Shown: piece by piece, positions 35,101 through 43,421 of the stretch
Numbering within the stretch: the stretch's first letter is position 1
How the letters are laid out: every line of letters begins with the position of its first letter
From: Amanita rubescens
Lineage: Eukaryota > Basidiomycota > Agaricomycetes > Agaricales > Amanitaceae
Length of the DNA stretch: 64,000 nt
Reading direction: 5' to 3'
NCBI GenBank assembly: GCA_015039365.1
Contig: WION01000076.1
Span: forward strand, 1-64,000
Translations under genes and position numbers: made by a program
Notes under the pieces: model-generated
Database searches by the model: none
Seen by the model: only the letters and a program-made list of their open reading frames with translations
Told to the model about the DNA's origin: nothing

Positions 35101-37785
35101 TATAGGTTCATGACGTCGACAAACACACTGGTCATATCCTCCCAGGCTACATTCTTTGAAAACAGGTTTCCGCGCAAAGGAAAGACTGCAGATATAATTA
35201 CTGAAGATCTTGGTCCGATCTGGGAGGCGATTCCTCAAGAGGAACCTAACCGCCCTCCACAAAATTTGGATCTAGATAACTTACTCCCAGAGAACCGTAG
35301 ACGTTCTCCGAGCCGTAGACACTCACCAAGTTTGGATCGAAGGGGTGCATCTCCTGATCAACAGCAGTCAGACCCTTCTGATGATTCAAACGATGATGAT
35401 GATGGTGATGAATTTGCCGATCGTCGAAGAGATTTCTTGGATGATAATATCCGAAGGCAAAGGGAAGAAAGAGAACAAGAAAGACGTGACAATTATCGTA
35501 GACAACGCGATGATTGGAAAAGGGGTCAAGGAATTGATAAACAGTCTCGTTTACGAGATCAATTCAAACGTCAAATGAGTGATATGTTTAAGAAACGTAA
35601 AACTCCTGAACCCTTTAGACGTACTCCCTCTCCACAAATAAAAGAGGAGACTCCTGTTCCTTCTAGGCCTATAACACCGATACCATATGTATCTAGGCCA
35701 CCTTCGCCTTGTAGTCCTATGGATGAAGATAATCCCTTCTCTTTGAATCAAAGAGATCGTGATGAAATAGAAAACCCATTTATGACGGATCGAGAATTTG
35801 ATCAATTTGAACAACGTCAAAGAGATCGTTTTAGAGAATTTGCTCAGAGACCTAGACCTCCTCCACCGATCATATCTGATCCTGGTCCACCCTCTGTACA
35901 AATAGGTCCTCGCCGTTCTGGTCGTTTTCCAGTTCCAAGGGTACAAAGAGACAACGCATATGGAGATAAAACTCCTGCACAGATAGAAGCGGAAATTCAG
36001 CAAAAGCGAGATGCTTTACGAGAGCAGTTAAAAGATAAAACTCCGAGTTCTTCGACTCAGGATCCACCGTCAGCAGACAGGAACCCTGATAGAATGAATG
36101 AATCTGCCTCTCTACTTAAAGAAATCTTCACTTTAAAGTCTGAATTAAAATCTGCGGAACATGATCATTTAACTCGAATGATTAATGAATCTGGAAATGA
36201 ATTCCTTCATTTCCTTCTAAAAGCGGCTGTTCCCCTTGTTGATAATATTCCATATGACTATAGAGATATATCTAAAATACGCTCCAGTAATCCTCAATTG
36301 TATAAACAATGGAAGATTGCAATGGATGACGAATTTAAATCTCTTCAATCTAGAAATATTTGGGAGTTAGTTGATCTTCCAAAAGGACGAAACCTAATCA
36401 GATGTCGTTGGGTTTTCGACTTAAAAACCGATGGACGCAAAAAGGCTCGCGTCGTAGCTAAAGGTTTTAGTCAACGTCCCGGATTAGATTACGACGAAAC
36501 ATTCTCGCCTGTAGCGAGATATGAAACAATTCGAATACTTCTGGCCACATCAGTGCTTGAAAACTGGGATATACAAGCCCTAGATGTAAAAACTGCCTTC
36601 TTATATGGCGATCTTGATGAAGATATTTACATGGCCCAGCCAGAAGGTTTTGTTGTAAAAGGACAAGAATCTAAAGTATATAGGCTGAGGAAAGCCATAT
36701 ATGGATTGAAACAGGCATCATATGCCTGGAATAAACAAGCTGATAAATCGTTGAAATCATTGCATTTTGAACGATGCTTGTCTGATTCTGGCGTTTACGT
36801 TCGTAAAGGCAAGAATACTATCACGATATGCATATTGTATGTCGACGATATACTCTTCATGGGAAATGACGATTCCACCATCGTATCCATTAAAAAGAAA
36901 TTTATGGAGATGTGGGAATGTCGTGATCTTGGAAAGATCAAAGAGTATTTACGAATCCAAGTCAATTACAACCGTGATTTAGGATTCTTAGTCATAGATC
37001 AAGGTCCTTATGCCTTGAAGGTTGTCAAGCGATTTGGACTTGAAGATTGCAAGTCTGTACGCACACCGTTACCTGCTGGATATGCTCCTATAAAAAATGA
37101 AGGAGAATGCACATCACAGGAACGTTCTTATTATCAACAGATAATAGGATCCCTTCTATATCTCGCCTTAGGAACTAGGCCTGATATAATCTATGCAGTA
37201 ATTTTGATGTCCCAATTTTCATCAAACCCGTCCCAAGAACACATTCAAAAAGCTTTGTATATAGTCAAATACATTGCTCATACCTTAAACGTAAAAATCG
37301 TTTATAGCGCCAAAGGCAATAATAAATTTAGAGCCTATGCTGACGCTGACTGGGCCGCTGATCGTAATACACGACGATCTATAAACGGTTATGTCTTAAT
37401 GTTAGCTGGTGGTGCGGTAGCTTGGACGAGTAGAAAACAAAAGACTGTAGCTCTGTCTTCGACTGAAGCAGAATACATATCTTTATCAGATGCTGCAAGA
37501 CAGATTGCATGGGTTGAAAATCTATTTTACGAAATAGGTGCACCCATTAAAAGCATCTTACTTAGCGTAGATAACCAAGGCGCTATATTTTGGGCACAAA
37601 ATCGGATGGATTCTGATGAAATTCGTGATTTGACGAAATTAATTCTTGATTGGCAAAATCTTGAATTAGATGGAATAGACCGTCTATCACATGAGAAGTT
37701 GATGGAACTTCTAGAAAATCTTCTTGACGATTTTGAATCAGCTATGGATCCTTTCTATGACGAAAACATCATAGACTTTAAATAA
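32167..37785 (+). CDS. Copia B gag-pol polyprotein, open but with shortened RNase H
   Basis: 1872 codons without a stop. Order: gag (MSNDLTIPSSIPVLNGTNYK; WQNLAEQYGVTTSAG), an RGRGRARGRG-type Arg/Gly run, a CPCPEC cysteine cluster, protease WMCDSGASDHF, pre-integrase WHKRFGHP and CEGCLKGKM, integrase (LHMDLM, LRSDRGGEF, QQNGRVER), a disordered charged linker, reverse transcriptase (VKTAFLYGDLDED, YVDDILF) and RNase H (ADADWAADRNTRRS, SSTEAEY, VDNQGAIFWAQN). Compared with copia A, 231 bp (77 codons) are missing after WAQN near 37603, in frame, removing the conserved EHRSKHIDIRYH segment. The last 58 residues are the family tail ending DENIIDFK. RNase H may be inactive, yet the element moved recently. 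Confidence 0.95.
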   Translation: MSNDLTIPSSIPVLNGTNYKEWERMMHFLLQTKGLYRYLKTDYVRPRQITPLEQFYLDTGVQAFVPAVPATAAVPETETEHAIPAMPAQPAQPAITQQMIDDAEAIKKAFDDWVVEDDRILGSINMKCTATIQQINEHVVSARVLWQNLAEQYGVTTSAGIYNDFQLAINWKFQDKKDPTQSLNDLLAIINRLASSGITLPANVQAMIVLSAVPRHWDNFAAVVLATTEPSDLTIQGILPLIQNEWRRRHPKSAATANTSQQQQQPWQQVRGRGRGRARGRGCGAGRGRGGRPYSRPPQGAQTPAPTAPPANQNWPGKVEGQTRGPNWERNRERRKADAAEKKAAKAAEHTMSSAHTVARIGPYDITEPVAGSSKGKQREKDEQDFESYKSNRGMGISSDDIDYKNMDIDQEAELYYDDYYYEDNGEQWYETIKKLEMANFLFIEAAMKMVFPKLGHHRRTINSFFEQSVLYDSINYKENLDETCLVRDKSCDTAIYNANMIERSYNIGNMFKKPFTCLAVNKRKFKDKVHPTCPCPECVEKRTGDTLWMCDSGASDHFTFSRKDFSEYREFPANENHSVKTANGLDRLEGLGTVILEHKLSTGETTLVKLFPVLYMPRATARLISNGRLIRQGLTCKQDEKMVVFSFTDSGRTCIEGHYLMPDDTLVYARGRIIIMNPTLVSGPGLANRNSKLILGRPTKKPNAESIEKLLDYETWHKRFGHPSNEVFSKIPLNVNGWKEVTLPEGKLRCEGCLKGKMKAKPYKLSSKRATRPFELLHMDLMTVPAISYHKYKYIGVIVDDFTSYTWIGLLKTKDQTLEYFTGWYNEFVDPKQPISHLRSDRGGEFVNKAFEEFLKSKGIKHQQTAPYTPQQNGRVERMNQTLSDKAEAMRLDAGCPKSWWEFSFRTAVHVYNRTPLKRTKWKTPLENLLNKKPDVSYFRVFGCEAWVFIPDQRRPDKLSEKSVLCTFVGYESGTKGYRFMTSTNTLVISSQATFFENRFPRKGKTADIITEDLGPIWEAIPQEEPNRPPQNLDLDNLLPENRRRSPSRRHSPSLDRRGASPDQQQSDPSDDSNDDDDGDEFADRRRDFLDDNIRRQREEREQERRDNYRRQRDDWKRGQGIDKQSRLRDQFKRQMSDMFKKRKTPEPFRRTPSPQIKEETPVPSRPITPIPYVSRPPSPCSPMDEDNPFSLNQRDRDEIENPFMTDREFDQFEQRQRDRFREFAQRPRPPPPIISDPGPPSVQIGPRRSGRFPVPRVQRDNAYGDKTPAQIEAEIQQKRDALREQLKDKTPSSSTQDPPSADRNPDRMNESASLLKEIFTLKSELKSAEHDHLTRMINESGNEFLHFLLKAAVPLVDNIPYDYRDISKIRSSNPQLYKQWKIAMDDEFKSLQSRNIWELVDLPKGRNLIRCRWVFDLKTDGRKKARVVAKGFSQRPGLDYDETFSPVARYETIRILLATSVLENWDIQALDVKTAFLYGDLDEDIYMAQPEGFVVKGQESKVYRLRKAIYGLKQASYAWNKQADKSLKSLHFERCLSDSGVYVRKGKNTITICILYVDDILFMGNDDSTIVSIKKKFMEMWECRDLGKIKEYLRIQVNYNRDLGFLVIDQGPYALKVVKRFGLEDCKSVRTPLPAGYAPIKNEGECTSQERSYYQQIIGSLLYLALGTRPDIIYAVILMSQFSSNPSQEHIQKALYIVKYIAHTLNVKIVYSAKGNNKFRAYADADWAADRNTRRSINGYVLMLAGGAVAWTSRKQKTVALSSTEAEYISLSDAARQIAWVENLFYEIGAPIKSILLSVDNQGAIFWAQNRMDSDEIRDLTKLILDWQNLELDGIDRLSHEKLMELLENLLDDFESAMDPFYDENIIDFK

Positions 37786-37807
37786 AGGATATCTAAGCGA
37801 AGGGGTG

Positions 37808-38215
37808 TGTTAAATATAGAATTATATTTATAGAATGATTAACTACTGATTGACTACAATCAATATTACTCATATCGCTCGCGTCATCCTTTATGTATGA
37901 CATAGAGATGACATCATAATGACTTCATTATGATATCATGGTGACATCATGATAGATTCATGATCACATCTTATGGTGTGCTCAGCACGCCATATCTTCT
38001 CATCTATACTATACGCTTACACATATGTAGACACATATTTGTTCTCTCTTAGTATATAAACTTTGTCCTGTATCGTAGAATAGGACAATCCATTCTCTTC
38101 CTCTTACTATCACTACTACGCCGAAGGGTAGTGCTAAGATCATATCGCAATAGGTAAGCTATTGCACCTGCTTATGCTGTGGACACGCTCTCGCGTAGAC
38201 CTGTCTTCTTCGTCA
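37808..38215 (+). repeat. Copia B 3' LTR
   Basis: 408 bp, preceded by the purine tract GCGAAGGGGTG. Differs from the 5' LTR by an extra T after TATATAAAC and two substitutions. Confidence 0.94.
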
Positions 38216-38220
38216 AGACA

Positions 38221-38532
38221 TAGAGATGACATCATAATGACTTCATTATGATATCATGGTGATATCATGATAGACTCATGATCACACCTTATGGTGTACT
38301 TAGCACGCCATATCTTCCCATCTATACTATACGCTTACACATATGTAGACACATATTTGTTCTCTCTTAGTATATAAACTTGTCCTGTATCGTAGAATAG
38401 GACAATCCATTCTCTTCCTCTCACTATCACTACTACGCCGAAGGGTAGTGCTAAGATCATATCGCAATAGGTAAGCTATTGCACCTGCTCATGCTGTGGA
38501 CACGCTCTCACATAGACCTGTCTTCTTCATCA
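38221..38532 (+). repeat. Copia A 3' LTR, right piece
   Basis: Continues the LTR begun at 30215 after the copia B TSD. The total is 407 bp with the TATA box present, unlike the 5' LTR. It ends CTTCTTCATCA before the TSD CAAAT (38533-38537). Confidence 0.93.
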
Positions 38533-41500
38533 CAAATGGATGCAATCGTGCACTCTTACGAGAAGTGGAGCTATCAGATGAAAGGGGAAGACGATCCTGA
38601 AAAAGTTTCTGCTTCGTTTATTGAGGAACCGGAAGGGATGGGTAACATCATCTTGTTTGATACTCATAGTACGTTTTCATCGCTTTTCTACTGTTCTGTA
38701 TACTGATTTACTTTAGGGACATACGACGCTCAGTACTCTATGGTACGAAGCGATGAATACATTTCGGCGGCTTTAGTGCGTCAAGGCATGATACCAAGTC
38801 CTCCATTTAGACCTAAATACGCATTTTCGATGCGTCTACTGGAGTTGTATCGGAACTTACAATGCCGTTGCCCCCATCTTGCGCGTCAGTCATTCATAAA
38901 AGGGATAATGGATATGCAGGCAGTAAGTCATTCGTCCTGCTGCATAAGTTAATGCTAAATACAAAGCAGCTACCCTATAAACCCTATTACAGCACCGTTT
39001 TTTCAATTTGCCTTGATTTATACCTGCATATACTTGAAAGAGTTCAAAATAAGGTCTTAGAGGCCTTACAGCGCAACCGCCCGCTGTGGCGCGTGAAAAA
39101 TACATGTCCTGCTTGCTCGTATAAGCTCCATGACGAAAAGGACCTTATTTTCAAGACTTTGGTTACTATGGACGGCAACAACTCGTTGAAGCGGCTGTGG
39201 AGAACTGGGGGGGCCAAAAATGAAGCAGATGTATGGAGGGACTGCTATGCTCTTCCAGATTCACGAAGGGCTCCTGGCGATTATTATATATGTATCGCGA
39301 GAGGAGGTCGACAAATGGGCAAAAGAAGTTCTTCCAAAGAAACGTGGAGCGCTTCATTCTGTAAGTCATTGGAATCTCACTTCTATAGTATATGACTAAA
39401 TTTTACACCAGCAAGGCAACGAGGAACAGGGCACCTGTTCAAGCCGATGGACCAACATGGATGACGATCTCACCCCCGCATGTGGGGAGTCTTTGATGAA
39501 ACGGGGGTTTTCTTGGCACTGTGTCACCATGGGTTTGTTTTGCTGGTAGCCGACATGGTCCGCAGCGGTGAACTGTAAGTGGCCAATTTCTTCCGCATTT
39601 TTAAGCTAATTATCTATCTAGTGCTAAGTACCCATTAGCAATCACCAACGTCCTCCTTCAAGCGTTCAGCCCTGATCTCTGTATCGGTTACGATATTGGA
39701 TGCAAGTTTGGAACAACAGTGAAGACTAGCCCGTTGGGGGATTTAGCCACTGAGCTCAACTTCCGATCGCTTGTCGGATCGTTCCATGGACACGCGCATG
39801 GACGAATATGTCAGTTGTCGCATTTGGCGACATATGTTGAAGGCTTAGGCCTCGAAGACTTGGAAGGTTGTGAACGGTTTTTCTCAAAGTCAAACGCACT
39901 TGTGGCATCGGTTCGCTACGCAAGTGTCTTCCATCGGCAACAATCTATTGTGAATTACATGCAGCATGTGGATAATTATGAAATGTATGCCAGCATAAGT
40001 AAGATCGTCTGTGTTTAATTTATTTCTCTATCAAATAAACACAATCTTTGACAGGCAAGTTTCTCGTGGATAATTACAAGCAAGCTTTGGGGATTTTACA
40101 GTCGGAACCTCTCTTACAAAAAATGATGGAACAACATGGAATAACAGACCCGACTGTCTTCACTATGTGGCTAGCCGATGAAAAGGCTTATTTAAGCCAG
40201 TTATTATCGGAGCCGCCGGAGGAAACGCTTGAGATGGAGTATTACCAATCTCTTGTTGAATTCTATAAATGCCAGTATGTAACCTGTGCTTCGATGCTAG
40301 CATCCCTGCTAAACGATCTCCAGAGAAGAACTTGATAAAGGAGCCATCTTCTACAACACTACTCCCAGCAATATTGGCCAGCGCGACTACACGAAATCCA
40401 CCGAAACGAAGCGTCGCCATGACATTGAGAAGCCGTGAAACAATGCAAGGGAGGCTGACTTGGGTGCAGCCTCCGAGATGCGATGCGGCCGGCGAGTTCA
40501 GCAGCACCGAAAGGTGCTCGTCCGAGCTCGGTCGCACTCGTTGACTCTCGGAATGTAGATGCGAAGTGCGGGGGAGAAGAAGATCCATAAAATGAACTAA
40601 CTACGACATAATATACTACATGCCTCGTGTACTACATGTGTATTCAATCCGAAGCATTTGGTTCCGAGTCTCGGAGCTCGGTGTGAGACTTCCGAGGTCG
40701 TGGATCCAAGCCGAGGTTGCGGTGATGTTTCGGAGATGTTTCAGTATCGGTTCCAGCATAGCCGGAACTGACACGTTACAGCGGGACAATTGCCTTAAAC
40801 GTGTCCATGAGCTTGAAGCGAAACTGCATGTCATGCAATGATGGGCCCAGCCGGGCTCAACGCAATGGAAAGCGGCGGCAGAAAAAGTTACACTTCGCGA
40901 GTACCGAAGAGCTGTCGACAAGCTCGAAAGTTTGGTTGTAGCGCGGCTTTTCGAACTCTCAAAGATGAATATGTCTCAAACCTGTAAGTTCAGCTAGAAC
41001 TGTAATCAATTTCGTCCTAATATATGTTCCAGGTTATAAGCTACAATGACACATTGCAAATGCTCTGAAAGCAAGATCGAAGGCTATCAAGGCCGCGCTT
41101 GAGAAGTACAACACGGCTGCGGCTGCCCGCACCCCCCTCGCGCCCCAACTCACCTGGGACGACATTGTCGATTACGCATTCCTGGCCGATTTTGACCTCC
41201 TCCATGATACCCGGGATGATGTTCATCAGAAACCATGGGCTTCTCAGACAATCAGGGTCATCTGTGATCAATACTTCAGAATGCAACGTGCGCGAGAAGA
41301 GATTGACCGGCTAAACGTTGAGATTCGCCGAGTCGTTACTTACATCGCTGACGAGACAACTTTCCTACGGGCAAAAGAGAGTTCTCTAGCACAAACGAAT
41401 CTGTTGCTAGCACATCAAATAGCTCTTTACCGACTTGAGCGAGGCCGGGCTAATACCACACATTCTACACGCTTCGCTAAGTTGGCGAAGAACTCCAAGT

Positions 41501-41766
41501 TCATGGGACAAGTAACGAAAGGGCGGAGTATCCACCTGCCCACCGTATCTGTGGAATCATGTGACGAAACCTCCAGTGATATTCATATTGATGAAGACAA
41601 TGCTGAGGATGAGGAGGATGAGGAGGATGAGGGCGATGACGAGGACGAGGACGAGGAGGACGATGATGAAGAACAGGAGGAGGAAGCTTTTGACATTGCT
41701 TACGAAGTCATCAAAGTTACTTCCGATGATCATTTTCTGCATCAGGACAATCACCACGACTGGTAG
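38533..41766 (+). pseudogene. KDZ-family transposase 2, main part
   Basis: Continues the frame of 10372-10895 with DAIVHSYEKWSYQM. Exons then read SMVRSDEYISAALVRQGMIP, CPACSYKLHDEKDL with TMDGNNSLKRL, the core FDETGVFLALCHHGF, YDIGCKF, SLVGSFHGHAHGRICQ and LEDLEGCERFFSKSNALVAS, then a helical C-terminal region and an Asp/Glu tail, stop at 41764-41766. Damage: a one-base shift near 39285, a one-base loss near 39475, a solo LTR at 40436-40780, TGA at 40839-40841 and TGA at 41047-41049. Both TGA codons stand where KDZ1 has arginine. It is the closest relative of KDZ1; the two lie in the same orientation and may be separate insertions of one family. Confidence 0.88.
40436..40780 (+). mobile_element. 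Solo LTR of a second, related family inside KDZ2
   Basis: 345 bp interrupting the KDZ2 reading frame between HDIE and RDNCLKRV. It starts TGAAACAATGCAAG and ends GACACGTTACA, the same terminal words as the 1489-3476 family, but the body is different. Flanks are GCCG (40432-40435) and GCGG (40781-40784), a 4-bp TSD with one mismatch. KDZ1 has the empty site. Confidence 0.75.
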
Positions 41767-42068
41767 AGGCTAAGTATTTGTATTTTCATTATTTCATGCG
41801 CTATGTACCCTGCTATATAGCTTGATGACAAAGATGAATGTTAGACTTGCTGTACAGTTAGAAATCTCTCACGTGGCAGTGGCGGAGGTGCCAGAAAGGT
41901 GTTTTACGTAAGCTATCACGTGGGTATAAACTGATCTAGGCAGGGACAAGTGAAAAAACGATTTTTTATAACGGCAAATATTGAAAGTGAGAGACAAAGC
42001 GAAGAATGCTGCTAACTAACAATGGTGACTCAATGAGTCACCACTGCTAATTTGCAAGATTTTGCCGG
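41767..42068. other. Spacer after KDZ2
   Basis: No gene seen. The KDZ2 transposon end and the left break of the gag-like remnant must lie here. AACGATTTTTT (about 41958) is shared with the KDZ1 3' flank (about 9636). Confidence 0.4.
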
Positions 42069-42692
42069 CTGAACAGGTGGATCTGGAACAATATCCATTG
42101 GTTCTGTGACCTACGAGGAGACGTATACCTCAAAGAAGCCATCCGTCTTACCACTGCTGGACACCGACACCACTTCATCCAACCAACGCGACAACCCGCT
42201 TTCAAAGACACTGGAATGGCCTGGATGCATGGACGCCCTGTATTTCCCCATACTCCTGTCATCGCTACCCTCGAACGTATTTGACAATTCAACGACCGTC
42301 TCAATCCAATGTTGACTCCTGACGGTTGGGATATAACCATACTACGACAACTGCAAACGATGATTAACAATCTCGTATGGAGGAATGATCGTAACCCTCA
42401 CAGGCCCAACAACAGCAATGAATACCAAGACGCCGCCGTCATCACACTTCAGACGGGGCATACTATTGAAGGACGCGATGTCCCTGTTCCCGAGAACCCA
42501 ACACGCCGCACCATCTTCCATCTGCACGGACCCGATCCCTCAGCTGAACGATTAGTATCGTTCGAACCGAATAACCTAGCCTTTGAAGGAGAAGATATTC
42601 CTGGAACTCAAGGCTGTTACATATGCGGAGGACCGCATCATACTACCGAACACCATAGACGACGAGAAATACGTCGAGGCCCGACGCATGAA
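42069..42692 (+). pseudogene. Gag-like retroelement protein, part 1 (continues at 53232)
   Basis: An open frame apart from a TGA at 42282-42284. It reads NRWIWNNIHWFCDLRGDVYL, RHHFIQPTRQPAFKDTGMAW, LTPDGWDITILRQLQTMINN and GCYICGGPHHTTEHH, the last a CxxC...HH metal-binding pattern that could be a gag-type zinc finger. I do not recognise the family. The frame stops at Glu (42690-42692), exactly at the TSD of the KDZ transposon, and continues in frame at 53232. The 3' LTR at 53718 suggests it belonged to an LTR element. The start is missing and no pol is seen. Confidence 0.55.
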
Positions 42693-43300
42693 CAATAGTG
42701 GCTGCAGGGATTCATGAAAAAACTGTGGCAAAATGTGCCACCGATCGTAACGGGCTGCCACGAGCTCATGAGAAGGCGATTTCATGTGCTTTGCCTGGGG
42801 AATTTCATAGCTGATTTCATTGCTTTTCATAGGCAATCTCATTGCTTTGCCTGGGGGATTTCATAGGCAATTTCATTGCTTTGCCTGGGGGATTTCATAG
42901 GCGATTTCATTGCTTTGCCTGGCCAATTTCATAGGCGATTTCATTGCTTTGCCTGGCCAATTTCATAGGCGATTTCATTGCTTTGCCTGGCCAATTTCAT
43001 AGGCCGATTTCATTGCTTTGCCTGGCCAATTTCATAGCCGATTTCATTGCTTTGCCTGGCCAATTTAATTCATTGCTGGCAATTTCATAGGCGATTTCAT
43101 TGCTTTGCCTGGCCAATTTCATAGCCGATTTCATTGCTTTGCCTGGGGGATTTCATAGCCGATTTCATTGCTTTGCCTGGGGGATTTCATAGCCGATTTC
43201 ATTGCTTTGCCTGGGGGATTTCATAGCCGATTTCATTGCTTTGCCTGGGGGATTTCATAGCCGATTTCATTGCTTTGCCTGGCCAATTTCATGGCCAATT
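42693..43300 (+). repeat. Left inverted end with minisatellite array
   Basis: About 95 bp of unique terminal sequence, then about 13 copies of a 34-35-bp unit whose core is GATTTCATTGCTTTGCCTGG. Units alternate between CCAATTTCATA and GGGGGATTTCATA variants and between GGCG and GCCG. It is the mirror image of 52507-53223. Confidence 0.9.
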
Positions 43301-43421
43301 TGAGTGGGAAACCTTGGCCCTTTTCCCCAATCACAATGCTGTAAAGTTACACCTAATCCATCACATCACTCTTTAGTATGATAGGCTCTGCTTAACACAA
43401 CATGTTTAAAATTTGAATGTA

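Larger units (their letters stand above)
30310..38215 (+). mobile_element. Copia B: young copia element inserted in the copia A LTR
   Basis: The 7906-bp element has LTRs 30310-30716 (407 bp) and 37808-38215 (408 bp). I see three differences between them, so it is recent. The TSD is AGACA at 30305-30309 and 38216-38220. It has the full set: anticodon-type primer-binding site at 30717, ORF0, gag-pol with no stop codon, purine tract, LTR. It is the closest relative of copia A, which still has the empty sites for the MITE and copia C as intact sequence here. The only defect seen is an in-frame deletion in RNase H. Confidence 0.95.
10896..38532 (+). mobile_element. Copia A: Ty1/copia retrotransposon carrying four further insertions
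   Basis: Outer element of the nest. The 5' LTR (10896-11203) and the split 3' LTR (30215-30309 plus 38221-38532) share TGTTAAATATAG and CTTCATCA ends, flanked by CAAAT at 10891-10895 and 38533-38537. Gene order is LTR, primer-binding site, ORF0, gag-pol, purine tract, LTR. It is interrupted by copia C (12471-23299) in ORF0, a hAT-like MITE (24606-25452) in gag and copia B (30310-38215) in the 3' LTR; copia C holds a DNA transposon. The pol frame has two stops, so this copy is dead. It is otherwise very close to copia B along its length. Confidence 0.93.

Noticed and set aside
35551..36003. 150-codon antisense ORF within the copia B linker (same in copia A at 27727-28179)
   Set aside because: It mirrors an Arg/Asp-rich disordered linker of the polyprotein and has no known motif; it is a shadow frame.
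42790..43300. Regular repeats of 34-35 bp that look like a CRISPR array (also 52507-53130)
   Set aside because: The units are contiguous with no unique spacers, the genome is clearly fungal, and the arrays sit at the two ends of a transposon. They are minisatellites.
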